Positions 38,526 through 47,466 of a stretch of DNA of 47,466 bases are shown here, piece by piece (within the stretch, counting starts at the first letter, position 1; every line of letters begins with the position of its first letter). The stretch is from assembly GCA_913058145.1 (NCBI GenBank), contig CAJXQM010000020.1:1-47466 (forward strand), read 5' to 3'. Position numbers and translations under genes: made by a program. The notes under the pieces were generated by a model. That model saw only the letters and a program-made list of their open reading frames with translations. It was not told the origin of the DNA and ran no database searches. The DNA is from an uncultured Colwellia sp. Its GTDB lineage: Bacteria > Pseudomonadota > Gammaproteobacteria > Enterobacterales > Alteromonadaceae.

Positions 38526-38677
38526 ATATTAACGATACATATTACTCTGTTTTTTAATATCTAAAATTATTACGAAATTAATAAATTAGTGTTCTATCAC
38601 CAATAAAAACTAGTTAATCCATCATAGTATACGCGTAATTATTACTGTTATAGTTAACATCTTTACATCATTTAAAA

Positions 38678-40183
38678 ATGAGAACTATAGCGATTATGCC
38701 CAAGATTGAACTAGCCAATCAATATTTTCACAAAGGTGATTTTAACAAAGCAGGACAGCTTTATCGCCAGCTGTTGATGGAAAATAAACAGAACATATCA
38801 GCCTTATGGGGTTTAGGGAATGTTGCATTAGCTTTAGATAATTACCAACGCGCTTACGACATTTTTGATCGGTGCCTATCATTAAACGCTAATTTACCCC
38901 AACTGTACTTATCGTCAGCTCAGGCGAGTATCCACTTAACCTTATTTGATAAAGCAGAACAGTTCTTACTCAAAGCTTATCAATTGAACGCTACATTTGT
39001 TCCCACCTTATTTAAATTGGCGACCTATTATTGTGAAAGCGGTGATTATGAATGTAGCCAACGGTATATAGCACAATGGCGAACAATTGAACCTGACAGT
39101 ATTGCTGCCTTTGGCTTACTGGTGCGAATCAACAAACTTTCATTCAATGATGATGAAAGTAAAGATTATATTGCGAGTATGGAGCTTAAGTTAAACTCGT
39201 CATCACATAGTTTATCTAACAAAGAACAAGTCACCTTACACTTTAGCTTTGCAGAGCTTTACCATAATGCTCAGCAATATCGGAAAGCATTTACGCACTT
39301 CGACCTTGCAAATAAACTGCAGCGCAAAGATATCAATTTCACAGTGAATGACATGCAAGATTACTTTAACAATTTAATTGATGTTTTTGATCAAAATCTG
39401 TTCGAATCAAAGCTATCTCCTGCGCAAGGATCGTTTAATAAACCAACTTTAACGCCGATATTCATTGTTGGACAGCCCCGTTCAGGTTCAACATTATTAG
39501 AACAAATGTTAATCGGACATAGTCAAATTTGCAGTGGTGGTGAGTTGCCATTTTTGGCGGGCGATATTGCCCAAGGTGTATATCAAGCGACAGGGCAACA
39601 CTTTCCAGAAGCGTGTCGATTATTAAATAAATCACACTGTGAGCAACTGGGTGCACATTATTTAAAAAACTTACAATCTTTGGCCCCGTCTTCGAGTTAC
39701 ATAATTGATAAAATGCCGGCCAATTATCAGTCAATTGGTTTGATCAAAATGTTAATGCCACACGCCAAAATCATTCATATTACTCGAGACCCTATTGATG
39801 TTAGTTGGTCTATTTTTCGAAATCATTTCGAATCATTAGAGCCTTACTTTTGTTCGTTGCCTGAAATTGCGCAATATCACCAATTCTATCAAACAGTAAT
39901 GAAACAATGGGAGAAGGTCATTCCAACGTTTATCCATACGATTTCCTATGAAGATTTAATATTGAATCCAAAACAGGAAATGAAAAATATTCTGACTTTT
40001 TGTCAGTTGGATTTTGAAAACGATTGTTTGAATTTATCCAGCGGAAAAAGATATATTAGTACCTTAAGTGATGTTCAACTTAGAGCGGGAATTAAGCAAA
40101 ATAGAGAAAGTAGCTGGTTACCCTATAAAGAATTTTTAGCGCCACTATTTGATGCACTTGGAATAGATAAAGTTAAAAAATAG
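38678..40183 (+). CDS. TPR-containing sulfotransferase
   Basis: A 501-residue cytoplasmic-looking protein (no signal peptide). The N-terminal half (about 8-215) holds three to five tetratricopeptide repeats (e.g. ALWGLGNVALALDNYQRAYD), which bind partner proteins. The C-terminal half is a PAPS-dependent sulfotransferase: the 5'-phosphosulfate loop GQPRSGST is at 265-272 and the 3'-phosphate motif HITRDPIDVSWS near 370. It would transfer sulfate to an unknown hydroxyl or tyrosyl acceptor. The start is uncertain (ATG 38678 or ATG 38696; no good ribosome site). It is sandwiched between two TonB receptor genes on the same strand. Confidence 0.9.
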   Translation: MRTIAIMPKIELANQYFHKGDFNKAGQLYRQLLMENKQNISALWGLGNVALALDNYQRAYDIFDRCLSLNANLPQLYLSSAQASIHLTLFDKAEQFLLKAYQLNATFVPTLFKLATYYCESGDYECSQRYIAQWRTIEPDSIAAFGLLVRINKLSFNDDESKDYIASMELKLNSSSHSLSNKEQVTLHFSFAELYHNAQQYRKAFTHFDLANKLQRKDINFTVNDMQDYFNNLIDVFDQNLFESKLSPAQGSFNKPTLTPIFIVGQPRSGSTLLEQMLIGHSQICSGGELPFLAGDIAQGVYQATGQHFPEACRLLNKSHCEQLGAHYLKNLQSLAPSSSYIIDKMPANYQSIGLIKMLMPHAKIIHITRDPIDVSWSIFRNHFESLEPYFCSLPEIAQYHQFYQTVMKQWEKVIPTFIHTISYEDLILNPKQEMKNILTFCQLDFENDCLNLSSGKRYISTLSDVQLRAGIKQNRESSWLPYKEFLAPLFDALGIDKVKK

Positions 40184-40459
40184 GTACATAAAAAGCTATT
40201 TAAATAACCAGTGTGAACATTATAATTAATTTACGTTATCGTGAATGGTCGAATATCTATAGTAATACTAAGATGAATATATCGCTGACCAATATATTTT
40301 GTTGTATCATTGTATTAGACGATTATAATTAACGAGTTAAGAAATTAGAAATTCAACACAACCAATAGTCACACTGTGTCCGTTTGAAAGCCTCACATTT
40401 CAATGTAAATAACAGATCATTTTTGTGTAAAAATGAACAAACAGCGAGAACTGTATTAA
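40184..40459 (+). promoter_or_regulatory. Upstream region of receptor 2
   Basis: This 276-base AT-rich stretch has no coding frame or strong terminator and should carry the promoter of the STN receptor. Confidence 0.35.
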
Positions 40460-43336
40460 GTGTTTAGTCGCCTATTTAAACATAAAGTAAAAAGAAGCCA
40501 TCCTTTTTATATTGTATTTTACTTACTTTTATTAGGTAATACGTTGGTGTGTCAAGCTGCTGAACTTTATCGCTTTAAGTTACCAGCAATGAATGCTGTT
40601 ACCACGTTAAATCAATTAGCAGATATATCAGGATATTCACTTTTATACCCATTTAATGATTCTATTGTAATAGTGACTAATCCGATTTCTGGCACTTATT
40701 CAGTTAAAGATGCCTTGAAAATAATCCTTTTAAATACCCCCCTTAGCGCTATTGCAACCACAAAACGTGTGATTGCAGTTTCTTACCTATTGAAAAAAAA
40801 ATTAAATGAAGTGGACACTGTACCAACCAACTTAGCCAAGACTACTGAAAACAAGCCCAAAAATGCTAATGTTGAAGTAGAACGTATTCAAATTACCGGC
40901 TCACGTCGTATAAACCGATCATCTAGTGAAGCATTAGCACCATTAGATATTATTAATAAGCAAGATTTAAAAGCGCGTGGTAATAGCGATATTATAGCTA
41001 CTCTAGCGAATGTTGTTCCTTCGTACAACGTAAATCAGGAAGCGATTAGTGATGCGGGTACCATGGTAAGACCAGCGAATTTTAGAGGGTTACCTACCGA
41101 TAGTGTTTTAATATTAGTTAATGGTAAACGACGTCATCGCAGCGGTGTTATTTATGAATATATTTCAGGGGTAAATGTGGGTGCCCACGGGGTAGATCTA
41201 GAACCTATCCCTAGTATTGCGCTTAAGAGTGTAGAAGTTTTAAGAGACGGCGCTGCTGCGCAATATGGTTCTGATGCTATAGCAGGGGTTATTAATTTTC
41301 GATTAGAAAACAGTGCTGAACTCAACCGTATTGAAATGCGCACAGGTCAATACTATGCGGGAGATGGAACTAAGTATGAGCTATCCGGTATTTTAGGAAC
41401 CAATATTGGTGATAGCGGTACGGCTAATTTTTCATTCGAATTTTCAGAAAGTGATGCTACATCTCGCGGTATTCAAGATCCTGCCGTTCAGAGCTTAATT
41501 GATAGTGGTATAAGCAAAAATGATATACAAGACCCTGTTGTTATTTGGGGTGCTCCTAATATTACCAATAATATGAAGATTTTTGGCAATATAGAAATAG
41601 ATATTGGAGATAATAGCCATCATAAACAATTTTATCTCTTTGGTAATTGGGCACAACGGGATGTAGATGGCAGTTTTTTTTATCGTAATCCTAATACACG
41701 AGCAAGCATATTTACTAACCCAAATAATGGCACTCGTCTATTTTTTGACATGACTAATAATAATACTGGAAATTGTCCAACGCCTACTATCCCTGGTGGT
41801 ATTGGTGATACGAAAGCCTTAATAGCAGTGACAACCAACCCTAATTGCTTTTCTTTTAATGAGCGATTTCCTGGTGGTTTTACTCCAAGGTTTGGTGGGA
41901 AAATAACCGATAGTAGCGTAGTCACTGGTTTACGAGGCTCGTTAAATAAAAATAAAGCTGAATTAACTTATGATCTTAGTATGGCCGTCGGTAAAAATCA
42001 TATTGATTATGAATTACGTAATAGTGTCAATGCATCATTAGGTGAAAATTCACCAACAGATTTTAAATTGGGTTCTCAAATTCAAACAGAACGCGTATTC
42101 AATGCTGATTTCACTTATCCGGTATACGTTGGTTTTGAGTCAGAGTTAAATGTTGCCTTTGGCTATCAAAATCATTTTGAACAATTTGAAGTGGTCGCTG
42201 GAGATAAACCTTCTTATGAAACAGGTCCTTTTTCGAGCAATGGCGAAGCTATAGGTGCAAATGGTTTTCCTGGTTTCTCACCTGATACTGCAGATATAAA
42301 CAATCGTACATCAAATGCCGTATATGTGGATATAGAAGCCGATGTTACTGAAGCCCTTTCAATGTCAGTGGCGATGAGATATGAAAAAATAGAAAAAATA
42401 GGCAATACCTTTGATGGCAAGCTTTCTGCACGTATACAAGTAACTGATGAAATTGCATTACGTTCAACACTAAGTACAGGGTTCCGTGCCCCTACGGTTG
42501 GACAGTCAACTCTTCAACGTATATCCACATCAAATTCGATCGTAAATGATTTAGTTGTTCAACAAAGATCACAATTAGTAAGCGCATTGAGCCCCATTGC
42601 AACGGCACGCTCTGGAGGAGAGCTTGAACCAGAAACAGCAACTAGCTTTAGTTTCGGCATATTATCAGAGATAGGACTAGTTAATGTTACCTTAGATTAT
42701 TTTCATATTGACGTAGACGACCGGTTATCACTATTTGATAGTGAAATAAAAGCAAGTGATGCGCCATTATTAATTGCTTCGGGGATTAATTCAAATGTAA
42801 CAAATATTCAGTATTATGCTAACGATTTCAATTCAACGACTCAAGGCATTGATTTGGTTGCAAGCTTACCCTTTGAATTGGTGGGTGGAAATAACATATT
42901 ATCGTTAGCATTTAACTATATAAACACAGAGCTAAAGGTCACTAATGCTAACAGTCCAATATCAAATGTTAATGTACGCAAAGAGCGTGAGAAAGGAATT
43001 CCAAAAAAGCGCACTGTATTAACATTATCTCATTCGCAAGCAGAGATGAATGCAATGGTTCGCATTAATTATTATGATAGTTTTTATAATGCACAATTTA
43101 ATGATGTCTCTCTCATTGAAAAAGTAAACCCCATTCTTATTACTGATGTAGAATTTTCCTATGATATGACTGAGAGTTTAGTTGTCGCATTAGGCGCTAA
43201 AAATATCTTTAATGTCTTTCCTGATGAATACAGTGAAGGCCGTACTGCTGGTTTTTTAGGTGCTATATATCCTCTAAACTCTCCTGCAGGTTTCAATGGC
43301 GGCTATTATTACCTACGTATGGGATGGGATTTTTAA
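40460..43336 (+). CDS. TonB-dependent receptor with STN signalling domain
   Basis: A 958-residue outer-membrane receptor and likely signal transducer. A signal peptide with a long basic n-region (to about residue 33, CQA cleavage) precedes an STN (secretin/TonB short N-terminal) domain at about 38-110 (MNAVTTLNQLADISGYSLLY, SGTYSVKDALKIIL). A linker leads to the plug (about 140-300: MVRPANFRGLPTDS, LRDGAAAQYGSDAIAG) and a barrel ending YYLRMGWDF with terminal Phe. Receptors with STN pass ligand binding to FecR. The start is GTG 40460, which gives a full export signal; its ribosome site is weak. Strongly similar to receptor 1 in plug and barrel. Confidence 0.9.
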   Translation: MFSRLFKHKVKRSHPFYIVFYLLLLGNTLVCQAAELYRFKLPAMNAVTTLNQLADISGYSLLYPFNDSIVIVTNPISGTYSVKDALKIILLNTPLSAIATTKRVIAVSYLLKKKLNEVDTVPTNLAKTTENKPKNANVEVERIQITGSRRINRSSSEALAPLDIINKQDLKARGNSDIIATLANVVPSYNVNQEAISDAGTMVRPANFRGLPTDSVLILVNGKRRHRSGVIYEYISGVNVGAHGVDLEPIPSIALKSVEVLRDGAAAQYGSDAIAGVINFRLENSAELNRIEMRTGQYYAGDGTKYELSGILGTNIGDSGTANFSFEFSESDATSRGIQDPAVQSLIDSGISKNDIQDPVVIWGAPNITNNMKIFGNIEIDIGDNSHHKQFYLFGNWAQRDVDGSFFYRNPNTRASIFTNPNNGTRLFFDMTNNNTGNCPTPTIPGGIGDTKALIAVTTNPNCFSFNERFPGGFTPRFGGKITDSSVVTGLRGSLNKNKAELTYDLSMAVGKNHIDYELRNSVNASLGENSPTDFKLGSQIQTERVFNADFTYPVYVGFESELNVAFGYQNHFEQFEVVAGDKPSYETGPFSSNGEAIGANGFPGFSPDTADINNRTSNAVYVDIEADVTEALSMSVAMRYEKIEKIGNTFDGKLSARIQVTDEIALRSTLSTGFRAPTVGQSTLQRISTSNSIVNDLVVQQRSQLVSALSPIATARSGGELEPETATSFSFGILSEIGLVNVTLDYFHIDVDDRLSLFDSEIKASDAPLLIASGINSNVTNIQYYANDFNSTTQGIDLVASLPFELVGGNNILSLAFNYINTELKVTNANSPISNVNVRKEREKGIPKKRTVLTLSHSQAEMNAMVRINYYDSFYNAQFNDVSLIEKVNPILITDVEFSYDMTESLVVALGAKNIFNVFPDEYSEGRTAGFLGAIYPLNSPAGFNGGYYYLRMGWDF

Positions 43337-43651
43337 TTTATTTGGTTTTGAATTCAAATATCTTGTTAGTAAACAAATCACAGAGAGAGACAGAACTGAC
43401 AGCGTTTATAGAGGCCTAAATTTATGCTATGAATTACTCTGATATTTCTTTAATGTTGGACTCTATAATTACAATTTGATACGTCGTGATTACAATATGA
43501 GAGCTTGATAATATAGAACGAAGTAATAAGTATCCTGAGAATTGACACTAGACCATTATTTAATATTTGCCGACTTATTGCTTGGAGATTAGTTGATGAG
43601 CGACTGCTTTAAATAATACTAATAATTGAACCAGGGGACACAGCATATACG
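43337..43651. other. Gene-free region after receptor 2
   Basis: About 315 AT-rich bases with only a short TTTGAATTCAAA palindrome (43347-43358). No gene, terminator with T-run or larger repeat was recognised. Confidence 0.5.
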
Positions 43652-43840
43652 TTAATTCATGCTTACTTGTCGCTGTGTTGATGAATACCTCAAGCCTTGA
43701 AGGATATCATCAGCTTGTATTAAACCGCTACTCTGCTGCCATGCCAGCATCAGTTGCTCTATTTGCTTATTACTTAAGTCTACCAATATGACTTGATTCC
43801 AGTCAGTAATAGATGGTTTCATAGACTTAGCGTAGATCAT
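43652..43840 (-). CDS. Small hypothetical ORF (62 residues)
   Basis: An open frame from ATG 43840 (or ATG 43822) gives a 62-residue protein with mixed charged and hydrophobic residues (TDWNQVILVDLSNKQIEQL), not resembling any family known to me. There is no convincing ribosome site. It may be a small gene or the remnant of a longer one. It stands alone between the receptor and the L33 terminator. Confidence 0.3.
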   Translation of the reverse strand: MIYAKSMKPSITDWNQVILVDLSNKQIEQLMLAWQQSSGLIQADDILQGLRYSSTQRQVSMN

Positions 43841-43887
43841 TTAATTTTAACGTTTGTATCTCTTTATCATACTTAATTTTTGGCAAT

Positions 43888-43913
43888 AAAAAACCCGGTA
43901 AATACCGGGTTTT
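43888..43913 (-). terminator. Rho-independent terminator of rpmBG
   Basis: On the minus strand an 11-bp stem, AAAACCCGGTA paired with TACCGGGTTTT, with a minimal 2-base loop, ends in a T6 run. It lies 20 bases after rpmG. The A-rich flank makes it potentially bidirectional. Confidence 0.85.
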
Positions 43914-43932
43914 AAATAAAAGCTAAAGTAAA

Positions 43933-44088
43933 TTACTTAATTTTAGCTTCTTTATAGATTACGTGCTTACGAATGGTTGGATCAAACTTTTTGATTTCCA
44001 TTTTTTCAGGCATAGTCTTTTTATTCTTATCTGTAGTATAAAAATGACCTGTACCAGCACTTGAAACTAAACGAATTTTATCGCGCAT
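43933..44088 (-). CDS. rpmG: 50S ribosomal protein L33
   Basis: A 51-residue frame from ATG 44088 reads [20 protein letters not shown] and continues [17 protein letters not shown] to the end KEAKIK, a standard L33 of normal length. The cysteine pairs of zinc-binding L33 forms are absent, so it is the zinc-independent type. It follows rpmB by 36 bases, with GGAAT as its ribosome site, and precedes a strong terminator. Confidence 0.95.
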   Translation of the reverse strand: MRDKIRLVSSAGTGHFYTTDKNKKTMPEKMEIKKFDPTIRKHVIYKEAKIK

Positions 44089-44124
44089 AATAATTCCTTA
44101 ATTATTTCAAAATTTAACGCTAGG

Positions 44125-44361
44125 TTAAACTTTTTCGCCACGGGCACGGATGTCAGTTAATACTACATCAATACCTTTTTTATCGATAATACGCATTCCT
44201 TTCGGAGTTAAACGTAATTTAACGAAACGATTTTCACTCTCAACCCAAAAACGGTGAGATTGAAGGTTAGGTAAAAAACGACGACGAGTCGCGTTTCTTG
44301 CGTGCGAACGGTTGTTTCCAACCATTGGCGCTTTGCCTGTTACTTGGCAAATTTTAGACAT
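44125..44361 (-). CDS. rpmB: 50S ribosomal protein L28
   Basis: A 78-residue protein, of standard length, beginning [20 protein letters not shown]. It is an early large-subunit protein and the first gene of the rpmB-rpmG operon. GGAG lies about nine bases before the ATG. A TATAAT-type -10 box and a leader hairpin lie upstream. Confidence 0.97.
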   Translation of the reverse strand: MSKICQVTGKAPMVGNNRSHARNATRRRFLPNLQSHRFWVESENRFVKLRLTPKGMRIIDKKGIDVVLTDIRARGEKV

Positions 44362-44401
44362 GTGAGTACTCCAATATTAATTTCAGCTCGAGCTATATGT
44401 T

Positions 44402-44447
44402 CCCCAAGACCGTCGTCTCGGGATCCTGAAAAAGGTGGCATATTATA
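44402..44447 (-). promoter_or_regulatory. rpmB promoter -10 box and leader hairpin
   Basis: On the minus strand TATAAT (44447-44442) lies about 80 bases before rpmB, with no clear -35. The transcribed leader contains an 8-bp stem (44403-44410 with 44415-44422, one G-U pair) closed by a 4-base loop, which could play a part in control of L28 synthesis. Confidence 0.45.
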
Positions 44448-44589
44448 GAGAAACTGAATTATTAATGCTAGTCCTAACTGTAAAAAGCTAACAAAAACCC
44501 ATAAAAACAGCTTTAACTTCCATTAATCAATGGATTACATAGATATAAAACTTAGCTATCAACTTAAATCACTAACCGAATTGAACTAT

Positions 44590-45312
44590 TCATAAAAAAT
44601 TACCATTTTCGGCAAACGAATAACACTGCGGACCGGCAATGATCATGTGATCTAACACTCGAATATCAACCAGTTGTAATGCTTGTTTTAGTTTGTCGGT
44701 TATTTGTTTATCGGCAATACTTGCTTCCGCTATTCCCGAGGGGTGATTATGGGCCAAAATAACGGCTGCGGCATGCTGCTTTAACGCCTGTTCTACTACA
44801 ATACGGGGATAAACCGCTGCCGCATCGATCGTACCAAAGAATAGCCGTTCAAATTTTAAGACTTGGTGTTGATTGTCTAAAAAAAGTACGGCAAATACCT
44901 CTCTTGTTTCATGACGGAGTTCACTAATCAAATAATCTCGTGTTGCTTTTGATGAAGTTAACACGCTTCCTTGTTGTGCTAACTGTTCAGCTAAATAGCG
45001 CTTTGACATTTCTAAACAGGCTTGAAGTTGGACATATTTAGCATTACCTAACCCGTGTTGCTGACAAAACTCATCTTGATGAGCACTAAAAACATTGGCT
45101 AAACTACCAAAATTCACGAGTAAACGCCTTGATAAGTCAACGACATTACAACCTTTCACCCCCGTTCTTAAAAAAATAGCCAGTAGCTCAGCATCACTTA
45201 AACTTACCGCGCCTAATTTGAGTAACTTCTCCCGCGGACGCTCCGCACTTGGCCAATTTTTTAAGGTTTGGTCTTTAAATTCATGGTTTCTCAATGGGTC
45301 AGGTTTCAACAT
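44590..45312 (-). CDS. radC: RadC-family JAMM/MPN protein
   Basis: A 240-residue protein with an N-terminal helix-hairpin-helix-like part ([38 protein letters not shown]) and a C-terminal JAMM metalloprotease-fold domain with the metal motif [15 protein letters not shown]. Once linked to DNA repair, the family's true activity is unsettled. It lies upstream of rpmB on the same strand and is divergent from coaBC, the ancestral gammaproteobacterial arrangement. Confidence 0.95.
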   Translation of the reverse strand: MLKPDPLRNHEFKDQTLKNWPSAERPREKLLKLGAVSLSDAELLAIFLRTGVKGCNVVDLSRRLLVNFGSLANVFSAHQDEFCQQHGLGNAKYVQLQACLEMSKRYLAEQLAQQGSVLTSSKATRDYLISELRHETREVFAVLFLDNQHQVLKFERLFFGTIDAAAVYPRIVVEQALKQHAAAVILAHNHPSGIAEASIADKQITDKLKQALQLVDIRVLDHMIIAGPQCYSFAENGNFL

Positions 45313-45480
45313 ACACGGCTTCCTTGCGTTTGAATTGATATATACCTGTAATCATTAAAAATGCTCGATTCAGCACGTTTTTTTGAATAGTCATGGGTAT
45401 AATTAGTGTTTTCTATTTTTCAACATTCATAATAAATGCTATCGTATTGTAAATATTTATAAGTTTAAGATTAGCAGATT
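45313..45480. promoter_or_regulatory. Divergent region between radC and coaBC
   Basis: A 168-base AT-rich region that must hold both promoters. It includes ATGGGTATAATTAG near 45395, a possible -10 box on the plus strand. No clear operator was seen. Confidence 0.4.
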
Positions 45481-46680
45481 ATGCAAATTCTTCAGGGCAA
45501 AAGAATTGTTCTTGGTATCAGTGGCGGTATCGCGGCTTACAAAATCCCAGAATTAGTACGCCGATTAAAAGATCAAGGTGCTAACGTACGTGTCGTCATG
45601 ACCGAAGGGGCTAAGGCCTTTATCACGCCACTAACCTTACAGGCAGTATCAGGCAATAGCGTTGCGGATAGCTTACTTGATACCCAAGCTGAACTTGCTA
45701 TGGGACATATTGAGCTCGCAAAATGGGCCGATTTAATTATTATTGCCCCGGCCACTGCAGACATCATTGCCCGTATTACGGCAGGGATGGCAAACGATTT
45801 ATTGACCACTCTGTGCTTAGCCACAAATGCGCCTATTGCCATTGCGCCCGCTATGAACCAACAAATGTGGCATGCTATCGCCACACAAGCCAATGTAGCC
45901 ACACTGAATGAGCGTGGTTACCCTTTTTGGGGACCTGGTAGTGGTGAACAAGCCTGTGGCGATATCGGTTTAGGTCGCATGTTAGAAGTTAGCGAGTTAG
46001 TCAATTTAACTAGTGACTTTTTTGCGGATAAACATTTACAAGGTCAACACTGGGTTATTACCGCAGGTCCAACCCGTGAAGCCATTGATCCCGTACGCTA
46101 TATTTCAAACCATAGCTCAGGTAAAATGGGTTATGCTATTGCTCACGCAGCCCTACAAGCAGGAGCAAAAGTGACCTTGATTTCAGGTCCTGTTGCTATT
46201 AGCCCGCCTATTGGCTGTCAATTAATATCAGTGATTAGCGCTGAAGAAATGCATAATCAAGCACTTAACTATGCCAAAAAATGCACTACTTTTGTTGCTT
46301 GTGCCGCTGTAGCTGATTATCGCGTTGCTAATATTGCCGAACAAAAAATCAAGAAAACAAATGATGCCATGCAACTTGAGTTAGTCAAAAATCATGATAT
46401 TGTTGCCGACGTGGCCAGTTTAACCGATAAACCCTTTATTGTTGGTTTTGCTGCGGAAACACAAAATGTAGAACAGTATGCGCGTGGTAAATTAATGCGC
46501 AAGAATCTTGATTTAATTGCAGCTAATGATGTTTCAAAATCAGGACAAGGCTTTAACAGTGATAATAACGCGTTAACGTTATTTAGCGCTATGGATAAAA
46601 CTGAAATACCTTTAGCCAATAAGCAGATTGTCGCCAAAAAATTAGTCTTATTAATTAACCAATATTATTTAGCAAAGTAG
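45481..46680 (+). CDS. coaBC: Phosphopantothenoylcysteine synthetase/decarboxylase
   Basis: A 399-residue bifunctional CoA-synthesis enzyme. The N-terminal flavoprotein decarboxylase CoaC (about 1-185) has [10 protein letters not shown], the AMNQQMW substrate motif and [10 protein letters not shown] with the catalytic Cys. The C-terminal CoaB ligase (about 190-399) has [22 protein letters not shown] and KIKKTND. It converts 4'-phosphopantothenate and cysteine to 4'-phosphopantetheine, the substrate of CoaD encoded elsewhere in this window. slmA follows after 50 bases; dut, which often lies between, is absent. Confidence 0.97.
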   Translation: MQILQGKRIVLGISGGIAAYKIPELVRRLKDQGANVRVVMTEGAKAFITPLTLQAVSGNSVADSLLDTQAELAMGHIELAKWADLIIIAPATADIIARITAGMANDLLTTLCLATNAPIAIAPAMNQQMWHAIATQANVATLNERGYPFWGPGSGEQACGDIGLGRMLEVSELVNLTSDFFADKHLQGQHWVITAGPTREAIDPVRYISNHSSGKMGYAIAHAALQAGAKVTLISGPVAISPPIGCQLISVISAEEMHNQALNYAKKCTTFVACAAVADYRVANIAEQKIKKTNDAMQLELVKNHDIVADVASLTDKPFIVGFAAETQNVEQYARGKLMRKNLDLIAANDVSKSGQGFNSDNNALTLFSAMDKTEIPLANKQIVAKKLVLLINQYYLAK

Positions 46681-46730
46681 CACTAAATATAATTAAACAA
46701 TAATAATTATTAAATAGAGAACATCTTACT

Positions 46731-47339
46731 ATGTCCGTTAGCCTCAAAAGCACACAAAAACCTGTGCAAAAAATTAATCGCAAGCAACAAATTTTAGAGT
46801 GCTTAGCCCTTATGTTGGAATCAAGCCCTGGCCAACGAATTACGACGGCAAAGTTAGCAGCGAAAGTGGGCGTATCCGAAGCCGCATTATATCGCCACTT
46901 CCCATCGAAGGCGCGTATGTTTGAAGGCTTAATTGACTTTATTGAAGACTCAATTTTCTCGCGCATCAATTTAATTTTAACCGACCACAAAGAAACGCTA
47001 GTGCGCTGCCATCATATTTTACATGTGTTGTTGATTTTTGCCGAGCGTAATCCTGGCATGTGTCGTATATTGTCAGGTGATGCCTTAATGGGCGAGAATG
47101 AACGTTTACACAGCCGAGTACATCAATTTTTTGAAAAGCTTGAATCTCAATTTAAACAAGTATTACGTGAACGAAAATTACGTGAAGGTAAAACCTTTAG
47201 TATCAGCGAGCAAGCCCTTGCTAACATTTTAGTATCTTTTGCTGAAGGAAAAATTTGTCAGTATGTTCGTTCTGGCTTTGATAAAAAACCAAGCAATGAC
47301 TTTAATGAACAATGGCAATTTTTAATGGCAAGTAAGTAA
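46731..47339 (+). CDS. slmA: Nucleoid occlusion factor SlmA
   Basis: A 202-residue TetR-fold DNA-binding protein, close to E. coli SlmA in length and sequence ([48 protein letters not shown] [15 protein letters not shown]). It binds sites spread over the chromosome and blocks FtsZ ring assembly over the nucleoid. The helix-turn-helix is at about 40-70. The REP-like repeat array begins right at its stop codon. Confidence 0.96.
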   Translation: MSVSLKSTQKPVQKINRKQQILECLALMLESSPGQRITTAKLAAKVGVSEAALYRHFPSKARMFEGLIDFIEDSIFSRINLILTDHKETLVRCHHILHVLLIFAERNPGMCRILSGDALMGENERLHSRVHQFFEKLESQFKQVLRERKLREGKTFSISEQALANILVSFAEGKICQYVRSGFDKKPSNDFNEQWQFLMASK

Positions 47340-47466
47340 CCCTTCGACAAGCTCAGGGCAAGCGGTAAACACTCCGTTCATCCTGAGCGCGAAGCAGTCG
47401 AAGGAAGGGCAAGCGGTAAACACTCCGTTCATCCTGAGCGCGAAGCAGTCGAAGGAAGGGCAAGCG
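47340..47466. repeat. REP-like palindromic sequence in 51-bp tandem array, continuing past the right edge
   Basis: CCTTCGACAAGCTCAGG at the left is mirrored by CCTGAGC and GTCGAAGG in each unit. A 51-bp unit beginning GGGCAAGCGGTAAAC is repeated at 47356-47406 and 47407-47457, with the next copy cut by the window end. The GTCGAAGG/CTTCGACAAGCTCAGG theme is a widespread dispersed repeat in proteobacterial genomes. Confidence 0.85.

Noticed and set aside
40360-40384. AACC-17-CGTT as an ECF-type promoter for receptor 2
   Set aside because: No convincing matching sequence before receptor 1 or the sigma gene, so it may be chance in AT-rich DNA.

Overview
The window reads as chromosomal DNA of an AT-rich marine gammaproteobacterium, most likely Alteromonadales and probably Colwelliaceae (Colwellia or a close relative). 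This placement is inference from gene content and protein style: SlmA, CoaBC, RadC, L28 and L33 in the classical order, WaaA-KdkA with CoaD and MutM, UbiC-UbiA, GlpE-GlpG, a long PutA with PutP, TRAP transport and large TonB receptors. No rRNA, tRNA, CRISPR array or complete insertion sequence was seen.

Layout. 1-5.1 kb: signalling genes. A CheB-CheR-PAS fusion and a following PAS protein (running off the left edge) lie on the minus strand, divergent from a membrane diguanylate cyclase. 5.1-6.5 kb: a divergent HflX GTPase. 6.5-11.3 kb: a tight four-gene minus-strand operon (glycerate kinase, HAD phosphatase, GpgS-type glucosyltransferase, GH13 phosphorylase) that together could make and recycle the compatible solute glucosylglycerate. 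11.5-14.7 kb: a double nitrilase-fold protein that appears to have lost both catalytic cysteines, divergent from a PQQ-type aldose dehydrogenase. 14.8-20.2 kb: a TRAP transporter (M, Q, P) divergent from a Cache-domain histidine kinase and NarL/LuxR-type regulator, with a perfect 18-bp dyad between them. 20.2-23.5 kb: ubiquinone entry enzymes UbiA/UbiC, rhomboid protease GlpG, rhodanese GlpE, and the wreck of a threonine dehydrogenase gene.

23.6-27.9 kb: lipid A/Kdo genes waaA-kdkA, a TetR regulator, coaD and mutM. 28.0-33.5 kb: proline catabolism and uptake (putA, putP). 33.8-43.3 kb: an accessory surface-uptake locus, with an ECF sigma factor and FecR-type anti-sigma factor, a TonB receptor without signalling domain, a TPR-sulfotransferase, and a paralogous TonB receptor that has the STN signalling domain. 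Three consecutive perfect stem-loops sit between fecR and the first receptor. 43.3-47.3 kb: housekeeping genes rpmG, rpmB, radC, coaBC and slmA. The right edge enters a 51-bp tandem array of REP-like palindromic sequence.

The strongest candidates for a second look are the self-contained glucosylglycerate cycle with its neighbouring nitrilase-fold pseudoenzyme, and the sigma/FecR/receptor/sulfotransferase/STN-receptor locus. All functional statements come from reading motifs and context; no database search was run.
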